A DNA stretch of 64,000 bases from Alphaproteobacteria bacterium. Lineage in GTDB: Bacteria; Pseudomonadota; Alphaproteobacteria; Rhizobiales; Xanthobacteraceae. This document shows, piece by piece, positions 16,034 through 24,010 of the stretch (the stretch's first letter is position 1; every line of letters begins with the position of its first letter). A program made the translations under genes and the position numbers. Where the stretch lies: contig VGEP01000011.1 in assembly GCA_016869215.1 (NCBI GenBank), positions 1-64,000 of the forward strand, read 5' to 3'. Under the pieces are notes generated by a model. That model searched no databases, was not told where the DNA came from, and was given only the letters and a program-made list of their open reading frames with translations.

Positions 16034-18292
16034 ATGAGTATGGACGACGTGTCCGGACGGCCGTCGAATGCGCCCCTGCCGGCTTCGCTTCCGCTGTTGG
16101 CGTCGTTCGTCGCCGCGGTGTTCCTGAGCGCACTGCTGCTGTTCGCAGTGCAGCCGATGTTCGCACGCATGGTGCTGCCGCGCTTCGGCGGCTCGCCGGC
16201 CGTGTGGTCGGTGGCCATGGTGTTCTTCCAGTCCATGCTGCTCGCGGGCTATGCCTACGCCCATTACCTGATGCGGGTCCGGTTGCCGGTCGCGGTGATC
16301 GGCATTCACCTTGCGCTGATGGCGGTGGCAGGCCTGACGCTGCCGCTGTCTCTCGCCGAGGGCTGGTCGGATCCGCAGGGCGTGCGCACCGAATTCTGGC
16401 TGCTCGGCTTGTTTGCGGTATCGATCGGTCTGCCGTTCTTTGCTTTGTCCGCAAACAATCCGCTGCTGCAGGCGTGGTTCGCACGCGCCGGGCATCGCGA
16501 CTCGAAGGACCCGTATTTCCTCTACGCCGCGTCGAACATCGGCAGCTTCCTCGCGCTCCTGTCCTACCCGGTCCTGATGGAGCCGCTGCTCACGCTGCGC
16601 GAGCAGGGCCTGTGGTGGAGCGGCGGCTATTGGCTGCTGTTCGCCGCGATCGCGTGGTGCGGCGTGCTTGCGCTGCGCGCACGCGCGGGCTGGGCCGCGT
16701 TCGGCGGCGAGGCGGCGCAGACGCCGGCGCCGAACTGGCGTGTCATCGGCCGCTGGATGTTCCTGGCCGCCGTGCCCTCCGGCCTGCTGGTCGCGGTCAC
16801 GGCGCACATATCGACCGACGTGGCGGCTGCGCCGCTGCTGTGGGTGGTGCCGCTGTCGCTTTATCTTCTGACCTGGGTTCTGGTGTTCCAGTCCAAGCCT
16901 CTGCTGCCGCACCGCTGGATGATGGCGGCGCAGCCGTTCGCCATCGCAGGGTTGGTCGGGCTGCTGGCGCTCGAACTGTCGCAGGCATTGTGGCTGACGC
17001 TGTCCGGCCACCTGATCGCGTTCTTCGTCATCGCGATGGCGGCGCACGGCGAGCTGGCGCGGCTGCGGCCGCCGGCCGACCGGCTGACCGGTTTCTATCT
17101 CTCCCTTTCGGCGGGCGGGATGATCGGCGGACTGTTCGCCGGGCTGATCGCCCCGCAGATGTTCTCCTGGGTGGCCGAGTACCCGATCCTGATCGCGCTT
17201 GCCTGCCTGTGCCGGCCGGTGCCGGAGGGCGCGCTCGCGGTCTGGAAGCGCCCGTTGTGGCTCGCCGCGGGTCTTGTGGCCGCCGCAGCCGTTCTGCTGC
17301 CCGCGCTGGCGTTCGAATGGACGCCGGGCGAGGAAACGATCGCGGCCGTGCCCTATGTGGTGCTCGGGATCGCGGTCGCATCGATGCTGCTGGAGACGCA
17401 TCCTCTGGCGTTCGCGCTCGCGATCGCTCTGGCGCTGGCCATCGTGCGGCTCTATCCGGTCAACGAGGAGAGCCCCGAGACGGTGCGCAGCTTCTTCGGC
17501 GTCCACAAGATCTACGACACGTCGGACTACGAATACCGGATACTGATGCACGGCACGACCGTGCACGGGGCGCAGAAGCTCGACGACGAGGGTGAACTGC
17601 CCAAGGGTCGCCCCGAGCCGCTGGCCTACTATCACTCCAAGTCGGCCATGGCGCAGGTCATCAATGCCGTGCGCAAGCGCAAGAGCGGCCCGCTGCGCGT
17701 TGGCGTGGTCGGTCTCGGCTCGGGATCGCTGGCCTGTTACGTCGAGCCGAAGGACAACTGGACGTTCTTCGAAATCGACCCGGCAGTGGCCGAGATCGCG
17801 CGGCAGCGGTTCTCGTTCGTGCAAGGCTGCGCGCCGGACGTGAAGATGGTGATCGGCGACGGCCGGCTGACGCTGACGAAGGAGCCGGACGGCGCCTTCG
17901 ACCTGCTGATCGTCGACGCCTATTCGTCCGACGCCATTCCGGTGCATCTGGCGACCCGCGAGGCGATGGCGCTCTACAAGTCCAAAACTGCGCCGGACGG
18001 CGCAATTCTGCTTCACATTTCAAACAGGCATCTGGCGCTGGCAAGCGTCGTTGCGGGCATTGCCGCGGCCAACGGGCTCAAGACCTGGATCAACGACGGC
18101 AGCGAAGAGGAAGACGAGGATCACGAATACAAGTACTCGTCGGAAGTCGCCGCGATCGCGGCCGCGCCGGAGGCGATCGGCGAACTTGCCGGCAGCAAGG
18201 CGTGGGTTGCGACCGAGCCCGCGCCGGGCGAGCGCGTGTGGACCGACGACTATTCCAACATCCTCAACGCGCTGATCAAACGCTACCGCTGA
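16034..18292 (+). CDS. Membrane-fused spermidine-synthase-like protein
   Basis: A 752-residue two-part protein. Residues about 15-480 form 10-14 transmembrane helices beginning with FLSALLLFAVQPMFARMVLPRFGG, a sequence typical of fused MFS/spermidine-synthase proteins. Residues about 500-740 are a soluble Rossmann aminopropyltransferase-like domain with GVVGLGSGSLACYV (nucleotide loop), EIDPAVAEIARQRF and the catalytic-type LIVDAYSSDAIPVHLAT. Spermidine synthases transfer aminopropyl groups from decarboxylated SAM; whether the membrane-fused class does so is not established. An acidic stretch, EEEDEDHEY, lies near the C terminus. The ribosome site is weak. It is close to, but not in an operon with, the polyamine genes at 21.7-25.2 kb. 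Confidence 0.85.
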   Translation: MSMDDVSGRPSNAPLPASLPLLASFVAAVFLSALLLFAVQPMFARMVLPRFGGSPAVWSVAMVFFQSMLLAGYAYAHYLMRVRLPVAVIGIHLALMAVAGLTLPLSLAEGWSDPQGVRTEFWLLGLFAVSIGLPFFALSANNPLLQAWFARAGHRDSKDPYFLYAASNIGSFLALLSYPVLMEPLLTLREQGLWWSGGYWLLFAAIAWCGVLALRARAGWAAFGGEAAQTPAPNWRVIGRWMFLAAVPSGLLVAVTAHISTDVAAAPLLWVVPLSLYLLTWVLVFQSKPLLPHRWMMAAQPFAIAGLVGLLALELSQALWLTLSGHLIAFFVIAMAAHGELARLRPPADRLTGFYLSLSAGGMIGGLFAGLIAPQMFSWVAEYPILIALACLCRPVPEGALAVWKRPLWLAAGLVAAAAVLLPALAFEWTPGEETIAAVPYVVLGIAVASMLLETHPLAFALAIALALAIVRLYPVNEESPETVRSFFGVHKIYDTSDYEYRILMHGTTVHGAQKLDDEGELPKGRPEPLAYYHSKSAMAQVINAVRKRKSGPLRVGVVGLGSGSLACYVEPKDNWTFFEIDPAVAEIARQRFSFVQGCAPDVKMVIGDGRLTLTKEPDGAFDLLIVDAYSSDAIPVHLATREAMALYKSKTAPDGAILLHISNRHLALASVVAGIAAANGLKTWINDGSEEEDEDHEYKYSSEVAAIAAAPEAIGELAGSKAWVATEPAPGERVWTDDYSNILNALIKRYR

Positions 18293-18319
18293 TCGCGCGG
18301 GCCGCCGCAGGCCCGCGCG

Positions 18320-19279
18320 CTACTTCTTCGTCATGCCAAGTGCGGTCAGGAGCCTCTGCTTCTCCGCGACGTCCTTCTCGATGTTGGCCTTGAAGCCCTT
18401 GGCGTCGGCCATGAAGTCGGGCGGCTGCAGGGTGCGCTTGGCGATGCGCTGGAACGCTTCGCCCTTCAACGTTGCGGCGCAGGCCTTGTCGAGCTTGTCG
18501 CGCACGTCGGCCGGAATCCCGGCCGGCGCGAACAATCCGCCGATAGAGAGCGGCGCGACGTTGAAGCCCTGTTCGATCGCGGTCGGCACATCCGGAATCG
18601 ACGGGTTTCGAACCTGCGAGAAAATCGCCGGCATGAACAGCTGGCTCCCCGCTGCCGCGGTCAGCGGCGATACCGCGAAGTCGATCTGGCCGGCCGCGGT
18701 CATCTGGATCGTCTCCGGCGGGCCGCGAAACGGCACGTGGTTGAATTCGACCTTGGTGAGCTGGGTCAATTCTGCGACCGCGAGATAGGGGATCGTGCCG
18801 ACGCCGGGCGTGCCGTAGTTCAGTCCGCCCGGCTTGGCCTTGCTGGCGGCAAGAACGTCCTTGACCGCCTTGTAGGTGTCGGGCCGCGCCACCACCACCA
18901 TGTCGTTCTTGAACGTCTGACAGAGCGGCTCGAACGACTTGTGGGTGTAGTTCAGCTGCGCATCGGTCATCGGCTGCACGGTCAAGGCGTAGACCGCGGT
19001 GTGCAGCAGCGTGTAGCCGTCGGGCTTGGCGCGCGACGCCTCCGCGGTGCCGAGCTTGCCGCCGGCGCCGGGCTTGTTCAGCACCACGATGCGCTGGCCA
19101 AGTGCCGCGCCGATGCCGTCCGCAATCACGCGGCCGAGGATATCGGCCGATGAGCCGGGCGTGGCCGGCACGATCAGCTCGATGACGCGGTCGGGGTAGG
19201 ATTGGGCGTGGGCGGTGCCGGCGGTGCCGAAAAGGGCTGCGGCGGCGATGGCTGGCAAATACCCGAGGCGTGGTGTCAT
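18320..19279 (-). CDS. Bug/TctC-family periplasmic solute receptor 2
   Basis: A 319-residue receptor with a Sec signal peptide (MTPRLGYLPAIAAAALFGTA, cleaved after AHAQ), then YPDRVIELIVPATPGSSADI, VVLNKPGAGGKLGTAEA and HVPFRGPPETIQ. The ATG at 19279 is selected over two upstream in-frame ATGs because GGGAGGA ends five bases before it. It stands alone, divergent from the CobW gene. Ligand probably a carboxylate; no dedicated permease is nearby. Confidence 0.92.
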   Translation of the reverse strand: MTPRLGYLPAIAAAALFGTAGTAHAQSYPDRVIELIVPATPGSSADILGRVIADGIGAALGQRIVVLNKPGAGGKLGTAEASRAKPDGYTLLHTAVYALTVQPMTDAQLNYTHKSFEPLCQTFKNDMVVVARPDTYKAVKDVLAASKAKPGGLNYGTPGVGTIPYLAVAELTQLTKVEFNHVPFRGPPETIQMTAAGQIDFAVSPLTAAAGSQLFMPAIFSQVRNPSIPDVPTAIEQGFNVAPLSIGGLFAPAGIPADVRDKLDKACAATLKGEAFQRIAKRTLQPPDFMADAKGFKANIEKDVAEKQRLLTALGMTKK

Positions 19280-19443
19280 GGCGTCCTCCCACATGCTTTC
19301 GCCGCCCACTGTCGCGGGGCGGTGGGAAACGATAACCGGCAGGCTCGCGCAAACAAGCCCAACAGACGCCGCAGGGTAGGTGGGGAGGGTGTATGACGGC
19401 GGCTGGATCGCCTATATACCCACCCTGAGTGGAGGTTCCCCGC

Positions 19444-20499
19444 ATGTCCGACCAAGTGCAGCCCGAAAAGCTCCCCGTCACCGTGCTGACCGGCTATCTC
19501 GGTGCCGGCAAGACCACGTTGCTCAATCGCATCCTTTCGGAGCCGCACGGCAAGAAATACGCCGTGATCGTCAACGAATTCGGCGAGATCGGCATCGACA
19601 ACGACCTCGTGGTGGGGGCCGACGAGGAAGTGTTCGAGATGAACAACGGCTGCATCTGCTGCACCGTGCGCGGCGACCTGATCCGCATCATCGAGGGCCT
19701 GATGCGGCGCAAGGGCAAGTTCGACGCCATCATCGTCGAGACCACGGGCCTCGCCGACCCCGCGCCGGTGGCGCAGACCTTCTTCGTCGACGAGAATGTC
19801 GGCAAGCGGACCAAGCTCGACGCGGTGGTGACGGTCGCCGACGCCAAATGGCTGAAGGACCGCCTCAAGGACGCCCCCGAGGCCAAGAACCAGATTGCAT
19901 TCGCGGACGTGATCCTGGTCAACAAGACCGATCTCGTCTCCGACGCCGAACTGCGCGAGGTCGAAGCCCGCATCCGCGGCATCAACCCCTACGCCAGGCT
20001 GCACCGCACCCAGCGTTCGCAGATCGCGCTCGACGAAATCCTCGGCCGCAATGCCTTCGATCTCGACCGCATTCTCGACATCGAGCCCGAGTTCCTGCAC
20101 GCGGACGATCACGACCATCATCACGATCATGACCACGGCCACGGCCACGGCCACGGTCACGATCACCACCATCATCACGGCGGGCTGAAGCACTATCACG
20201 ACGAGGACATGCAGTCGCTGTCGATCAACACCGACAAGCCGCTCAACCACGAGAAGTTCTTCCCCTGGATTCAAGGCCTGGTCGCCGAGGACGGTCCAAA
20301 GATTCTGCGCTGCAAGGGCATCCTGAACTTCAAAGACGATCCGGACCGCTTCGTGTTCCAGGGCGTGCACATGATCCTTGACGGAGACCACCAGCGGCCC
20401 TGGAAGGACGGCGAGAAGCGCGACAGCCGGCTGGTGTTCATCGGCCGCGACCTGCCGGAAGAGAAAATCCGCAAGGGCTTCGAGAGCACCATTGCGTGA
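19444..20499 (+). CDS. CobW/COG0523 G3E-family GTPase metallochaperone
   Basis: A 351-residue P-loop GTPase. Walker A is GYLGAGKTT (residues 17-25). The metal-binding CxCC motif is NNGCICCTVR (Cys70, Cys72, Cys73), and the guanine-specificity motif is NKTD (160-163). A His/Asp-rich linker spans residues 221-253 with about 19 histidines. The C-terminal CobW_C domain includes LRCKGILNF and a final GRDLPEEKIRKGFEST. The family uses GTP hydrolysis to deliver zinc or cobalt to client proteins; the His-rich loop suggests zinc. GGAGG sits 8 bases upstream of ATG 19444. No Zur-like palindrome is seen upstream, unlike the znu operon. A WD40 gene follows. Confidence 0.92.
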   Translation: MSDQVQPEKLPVTVLTGYLGAGKTTLLNRILSEPHGKKYAVIVNEFGEIGIDNDLVVGADEEVFEMNNGCICCTVRGDLIRIIEGLMRRKGKFDAIIVETTGLADPAPVAQTFFVDENVGKRTKLDAVVTVADAKWLKDRLKDAPEAKNQIAFADVILVNKTDLVSDAELREVEARIRGINPYARLHRTQRSQIALDEILGRNAFDLDRILDIEPEFLHADDHDHHHDHDHGHGHGHGHDHHHHHGGLKHYHDEDMQSLSINTDKPLNHEKFFPWIQGLVAEDGPKILRCKGILNFKDDPDRFVFQGVHMILDGDHQRPWKDGEKRDSRLVFIGRDLPEEKIRKGFESTIA

Positions 20500-20517
20500 C
20501 GTTGCCGCGCGTCACTC

Positions 20518-20614
20518 CGGGACGCCGCGAAGCGGCGAACCCGGAATCCAGATGCATGCTCGGAGTCCGCTTCTGGATTCCGGGTTCGAGCCTTCGGCTC
20601 GCCCCGGAATGACG
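20518..20614. repeat. Dispersed inverted repeat between cobW-like and WD40 genes
   Basis: AACCCGGAATCCAGA around 20537 and its complement TCTGGATTCCGGGTT around 20572 form a long stem; flanking CGAAGCGGCG and CCTTCGGCTCG arms add smaller hairpins. This is a repeat style common in Bradyrhizobium-like genomes. It separates the two cistrons and may act as partial terminator or stabiliser. Confidence 0.6.
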
Positions 20615-20625
20615 GGAGGTCAAGG

Positions 20626-21642
20626 TTGTCGGATAGCCTAAATACCGCTCCCAACACCCCCTCCGTCGTCGAGCGCACGCGCGCCGTCCCCGCCGGCGCG
20701 CCGGTGGTCGGTGTGCATTTCATCGGCAGCACGGCGGCCTTCGTGCTCGGCGAGGAGGCTTTGCTGCTGGTCGAAGGCAAGTCCGAGCCGCGCCGCGTCG
20801 CGGTCCATGAGGGCGGGATACTGTCCTCCGCCTGCGACGGCACCTGGGTTGTCAGCGGCGGCGACGACGGCAAGGTGTTCGTCACCGGCGAAAGCGGCGA
20901 GACCAGGCCGGTCGCCACCGACGCCAAGCGCCGCTGGATCGACCATGTCGCCGCGGGGCCGGACGGCGCCGTCGCCTGGTCGGCGGGCAAGTCTGCCTAT
21001 GTCATGCCGGGCAAGGGCGATCCGAAAACCGTCGAAGTGCCTTCGACCGTCGGCGGGCTCGCCTTCGCGCCCAAGGGCCTGCGGCTCGCGATCGCGCACT
21101 ACAACGGCGTCTCGCTCTGGTTTCCGAATGCGCAGGCCGCGCCGGAATTTCTGGAGTGGAAGGGTTCGCACCACCACGTCGCCTTCAGCCCTGACGGCAA
21201 GTTCCTGGTCACGTCGATGCAGGAGCCTGCGTTGCATGGCTGGCGGGTCGTCGACGCCAAGCACATGCGGATGTCGGGTTATTCGGCGCGGGTGCGCTCG
21301 TTCGGCTGGACCGCGGGCGGCAAATGGCTCGCGACCTCCGGCTCCGAGCAACTCGTGCTGTGGCCGTTCCAGGGCAAGGACGGTCCGATGGGCAAGCAGC
21401 CGCGCATGTACGCGGCGTTCGCGGTGCGCGCGACCGTCGTCGCGTGCCACCCGAAGCAGGAGGTGGTCGCGGTCGGCTTCGCCGACGGCACGGTGCTGCT
21501 GGTGCGGATCGACGACGGCGCCGAGGTGCTCGGCAAGAAGCCGGGCGACGCGCCTGTCAGCGCGCTCGGCTGGGACGGGGGCGGCACGCTGCTCGCCTGG
21601 GGCACTGAGAGCGGCGAGGCGGGCGTGATCGATCTGGGGTAG
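20626..21642 (+). CDS. WD40-repeat protein paired with CobW-type GTPase
   Basis: A 338-residue cytosolic beta-propeller. WD40-like blades end in motifs such as DGTWVVSGGDDGKVFV, AFAPKGLRLAIAHYNGVSLW, AFSPDGKFLVTSMQEPALHGW, GKWLATSGSEQLVLW and VAVGFADGTVLLVRI. Translation is read from TTG 20626, because GGGAGGT (20615-20621) lies just upstream and no better ATG precedes the first blade. It follows the COG0523 GTPase, an association I recall in Rhizobiales, so it may be a scaffold for the metallochaperone or its client (inference). Transcription ends at the hairpin at 21654-21677. Confidence 0.82.
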   Translation: MSDSLNTAPNTPSVVERTRAVPAGAPVVGVHFIGSTAAFVLGEEALLLVEGKSEPRRVAVHEGGILSSACDGTWVVSGGDDGKVFVTGESGETRPVATDAKRRWIDHVAAGPDGAVAWSAGKSAYVMPGKGDPKTVEVPSTVGGLAFAPKGLRLAIAHYNGVSLWFPNAQAAPEFLEWKGSHHHVAFSPDGKFLVTSMQEPALHGWRVVDAKHMRMSGYSARVRSFGWTAGGKWLATSGSEQLVLWPFQGKDGPMGKQPRMYAAFAVRATVVACHPKQEVVAVGFADGTVLLVRIDDGAEVLGKKPGDAPVSALGWDGGGTLLAWGTESGEAGVIDLG

Positions 21643-21653
21643 CCGCAAGGAAA

Positions 21654-21677
21654 AAGCCCCGGCCGAAGCCGGGGCTT
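21654..21677. terminator. Bidirectional intrinsic terminator
   Basis: A perfect 10-bp stem, AAGCCCCGGC (21654-21663) with GCCGGGGCTT (21668-21677), and a CGAA loop. It is preceded by AAAAA and followed by GGTTGT, so it can act on both strands. It sits between the convergent WD40 and homospermidine synthase genes. Confidence 0.85.
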
Positions 21678-21721
21678 GGTTGTCACCGTGCGTTCGTCCG
21701 GCGTTGCGGCACCGTGTTCCT

Positions 21722-23155
21722 TTACCGCACCAGCACGTTCCGGAACTGCCAGGGATCGCGCTTGTCGATGTCCTCCGGGAAGAGGCCCGGCCGGTCGGTC
21801 AGCGGCGTCCAGTCGGTGTAGGTGCCAATGACCGGCCCAAGATACGGAATCTGCACTTCGAGGCAGCGGCGGAAGTCCATCTCGTCGGCCTCGACGATGC
21901 CGGCCCTCGGGTGTTCCAGCGCCCAGACCATGCCGGCGAGCACCGCCGAGGTCACCTGCAGGCCGGTGGCGTTCTGGTAGGGCGCAAGGTCGCGCGTCTC
22001 GTCGATCGAAAGCTGCGAACCGTACCAGTAGGCGTTCTTCTTGTGGCCGTAGAGCAGCACGCCCAGTTCGTCGATGCCGTCGACGATCTCATTCTCGTCG
22101 AGAATGTGGACCCGCTCCTGCCGCAGGCCGGCGGCGCCGAACATTTCGTGCAGCGACAGCACCGCATCGTTCGCCGGGTGATAGGCGTAATGGCAGGTCG
22201 GCCGATAGGCCGTCCTGCGGCCGGTTTTCACCGTGAAATAGTCGGCGATCGAGATCGACTCGTTGTGCGTCACCAGGAAGCCGTACTGGCCTTTGGCGGT
22301 CGGCGTCCATGAGCGCACCCGCGTGTTGGCGCCCGGCTGCAGCAGGTAGACCGCCGCCTGGCAGCCGGTCTTGTGCTTGCGGCCGTTGGCCGGAATCCAC
22401 TTCTCGTGCGTGCCCCAGCCGAGTTCGGCCGGCTGCATGCCCTCCGACACGAAGCCTTCCACCGACCAGGTGTTCACGAACACGTTCTGCGGCTTGGGCT
22501 GCTTGGCGCGCTGGGTGTCGCGTTCGGCGATATGGACGCCCTTGATGCCGATCTTCTTGGAAAGCCTGGCCCATTCCTCGCGCGTCGTGGGCTCCTTGAC
22601 CTTTACCTTCGTGTCGGCGGCGATGTTCAGCAGCGCCTGCTTGACGAACCAGGACACCATGCCGGGATTGGCGCCGCAGCAGGACACGGCGGTGGCCGAG
22701 CCGGGCTTGCGCTTGCGCTTGGCGGCGAGCGTGATCTCGCGCAGGGCGTAGTTCGAGCGCGCTTCGGGGCCGAGCTTGGTGTTGAAGTAGAAGCCGGCCC
22801 AGGGCTCGTTGACGGTGTCGATGTAGAGCGCGCCGACCTCGTTGCACAGCTCCATGATGTCGACCGAAGACGTGTCGACCGACAGGTTGACGCAGAAGCC
22901 CTGGCCGCCGCCCGCAGTCAGCAGCGGGGTCAGGAGGTGGCGGTAGTTGTCGCGCGTCACCGCCTCATGGATGAAGCGGATGCCGCGCTCGTCCAGAAGC
23001 TTGCGGTCCTTGTCCTCGGGGTCGATCGCCACCATCCGGGACTTGTCGTAATGGAAATGCCGCTCGATCAAAGGCAGCGTGCCTTTGCCGATCGAGCCGA
23101 AGCCGATCATTACGATGGGTCCGTCGATGCGGCCGTGGATGGGGTGGTTCGCCAT
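21722..23155 (-). CDS. hss: Homospermidine synthase
   Basis: A 477-residue NAD-dependent enzyme that makes sym-homospermidine from putrescine. It has the N-terminal Rossmann loop VMIGFGSIGKGTLPLIERHF, the DTVNEPWAGFYFN segment, a GANPGMVSWFVKQAL region and an HYAYHPANDAVLSLHE element, all consistent with bacterial HSS. The start is ATG 23155 with GGAG about 10 bases upstream; a TTG three codons earlier is disfavoured. Homospermidine is a major polyamine of Rhizobiales. The putrescine source, ornithine decarboxylase, is encoded 0.9 kb upstream on the same strand, with a GNAT gene between. Confidence 0.95.
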   Translation of the reverse strand: MANHPIHGRIDGPIVMIGFGSIGKGTLPLIERHFHYDKSRMVAIDPEDKDRKLLDERGIRFIHEAVTRDNYRHLLTPLLTAGGGQGFCVNLSVDTSSVDIMELCNEVGALYIDTVNEPWAGFYFNTKLGPEARSNYALREITLAAKRKRKPGSATAVSCCGANPGMVSWFVKQALLNIAADTKVKVKEPTTREEWARLSKKIGIKGVHIAERDTQRAKQPKPQNVFVNTWSVEGFVSEGMQPAELGWGTHEKWIPANGRKHKTGCQAAVYLLQPGANTRVRSWTPTAKGQYGFLVTHNESISIADYFTVKTGRRTAYRPTCHYAYHPANDAVLSLHEMFGAAGLRQERVHILDENEIVDGIDELGVLLYGHKKNAYWYGSQLSIDETRDLAPYQNATGLQVTSAVLAGMVWALEHPRAGIVEADEMDFRRCLEVQIPYLGPVIGTYTDWTPLTDRPGLFPEDIDKRDPWQFRNVLVR

Positions 23156-23259
23156 GTCTCGCAACTCCAGAATGCAGGCTCGTCATATCCGCCCGGTTTG
23201 ACGGACGGAATAGCGCCGCACGGACCTCCGCGCGGCGTCCACGGGATTCAAGGGTGGCG

Positions 23260-23880
23260 TTACGCCGCCTTGGGCGAAGCCGGAGCGGCGAGCGCCGCGA
23301 CTGCGTCAAGCAGCCGCGTCCGCTGCGGCTTTCTCGGTGCGCGAATCGTGCCGCGTGCGCCGTCGAGGGCGTCCGGCACGAGTTCGCAGCCGAGCAGGCG
23401 GCTGCGGTCGTCGAGGCCGGGCAGCCAAAGCGCGCCGGTGTGCTCCGCCGTGAAGCCGAAGCGGCCGTAATACGCGGCGTCGCCCACCAGCAGCACAGTG
23501 CGGTGACCGCGGCGGGCGGCGTAATCCAGCGCGTGCCGCATCAGCGCCGCGCCGATGCCAATGCCGCGATGCTCCGGGTGCACCGCCAGCGGCCCGAGCA
23601 GCAGCGCCGGGCGGTCGGCGCCCGCCGAGGCTTCCCACAATCGCACGGTGCCGACGATGGCGCCGCCCGCGGTTGCGACCAACGACAGGCCGCGCGCCGG
23701 CGCGCGGCCCGCGCGCAGCCGCTGCGACGGCTTCTCGAACCGCGCAGGGCCGTATGCGGCGTCGAGCAGCGCCTCGCGGGCTGCGGCGTCGGACGGCCGC
23801 TCCAGCCGGATCCGGGTCCCGCGAACTTGGGTCTCGCGAACCTGGGTTTCGCGAACCTGGGTCTCGTGAATTCGGGTCAT
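23260..23880 (-). CDS. GNAT-family N-acetyltransferase
   Basis: A 206-residue acetyltransferase. The acetyl-CoA-binding motif A is LGPLAVHPEHRGIGIGAALM, followed by VLLVGDAAYYGRFGF. The latter element and the C-terminal region resemble the YhbS/putative-acetyltransferase subgroup. GGGAGAG precedes ATG 23880. The first 20 residues are an odd ETQVR repeat (three near-copies) encoded by 15-bp tandem repeats, which probably varies in number. It lies between the ornithine decarboxylase and homospermidine synthase genes in the same direction, so a polyamine-acetylating role is attractive but unproven. Confidence 0.85.
   Translation of the reverse strand: MTRIHETQVRETQVRETQVRGTRIRLERPSDAAAREALLDAAYGPARFEKPSQRLRAGRAPARGLSLVATAGGAIVGTVRLWEASAGADRPALLLGPLAVHPEHRGIGIGAALMRHALDYAARRGHRTVLLVGDAAYYGRFGFTAEHTGALWLPGLDDRSRLLGCELVPDALDGARGTIRAPRKPQRTRLLDAVAALAAPASPKAA
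23818..23877. repeat. 15-bp tandem repeat inside the GNAT gene
   Basis: Four head-to-tail 15-bp units, variants of GCGAACCTGGGTCTC, encode the repeated ETQVR/HETQV at the N terminus. The period is a multiple of three, so copy-number change keeps the reading frame. Confidence 0.8.
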
Positions 23881-24010
23881 GGCACTCTCCCAGTTTTCCT
23901 TGTCCCTCCGGCGTTCCTGGAGCCGGCAGGGTTGGGGATGACGCGCGCGCTCGCGTGCGCTCAAGCGCCTCCCCCGCGAACGGGGGAGGCAGAGCCTGCT
24001 TGCGCAGTTT

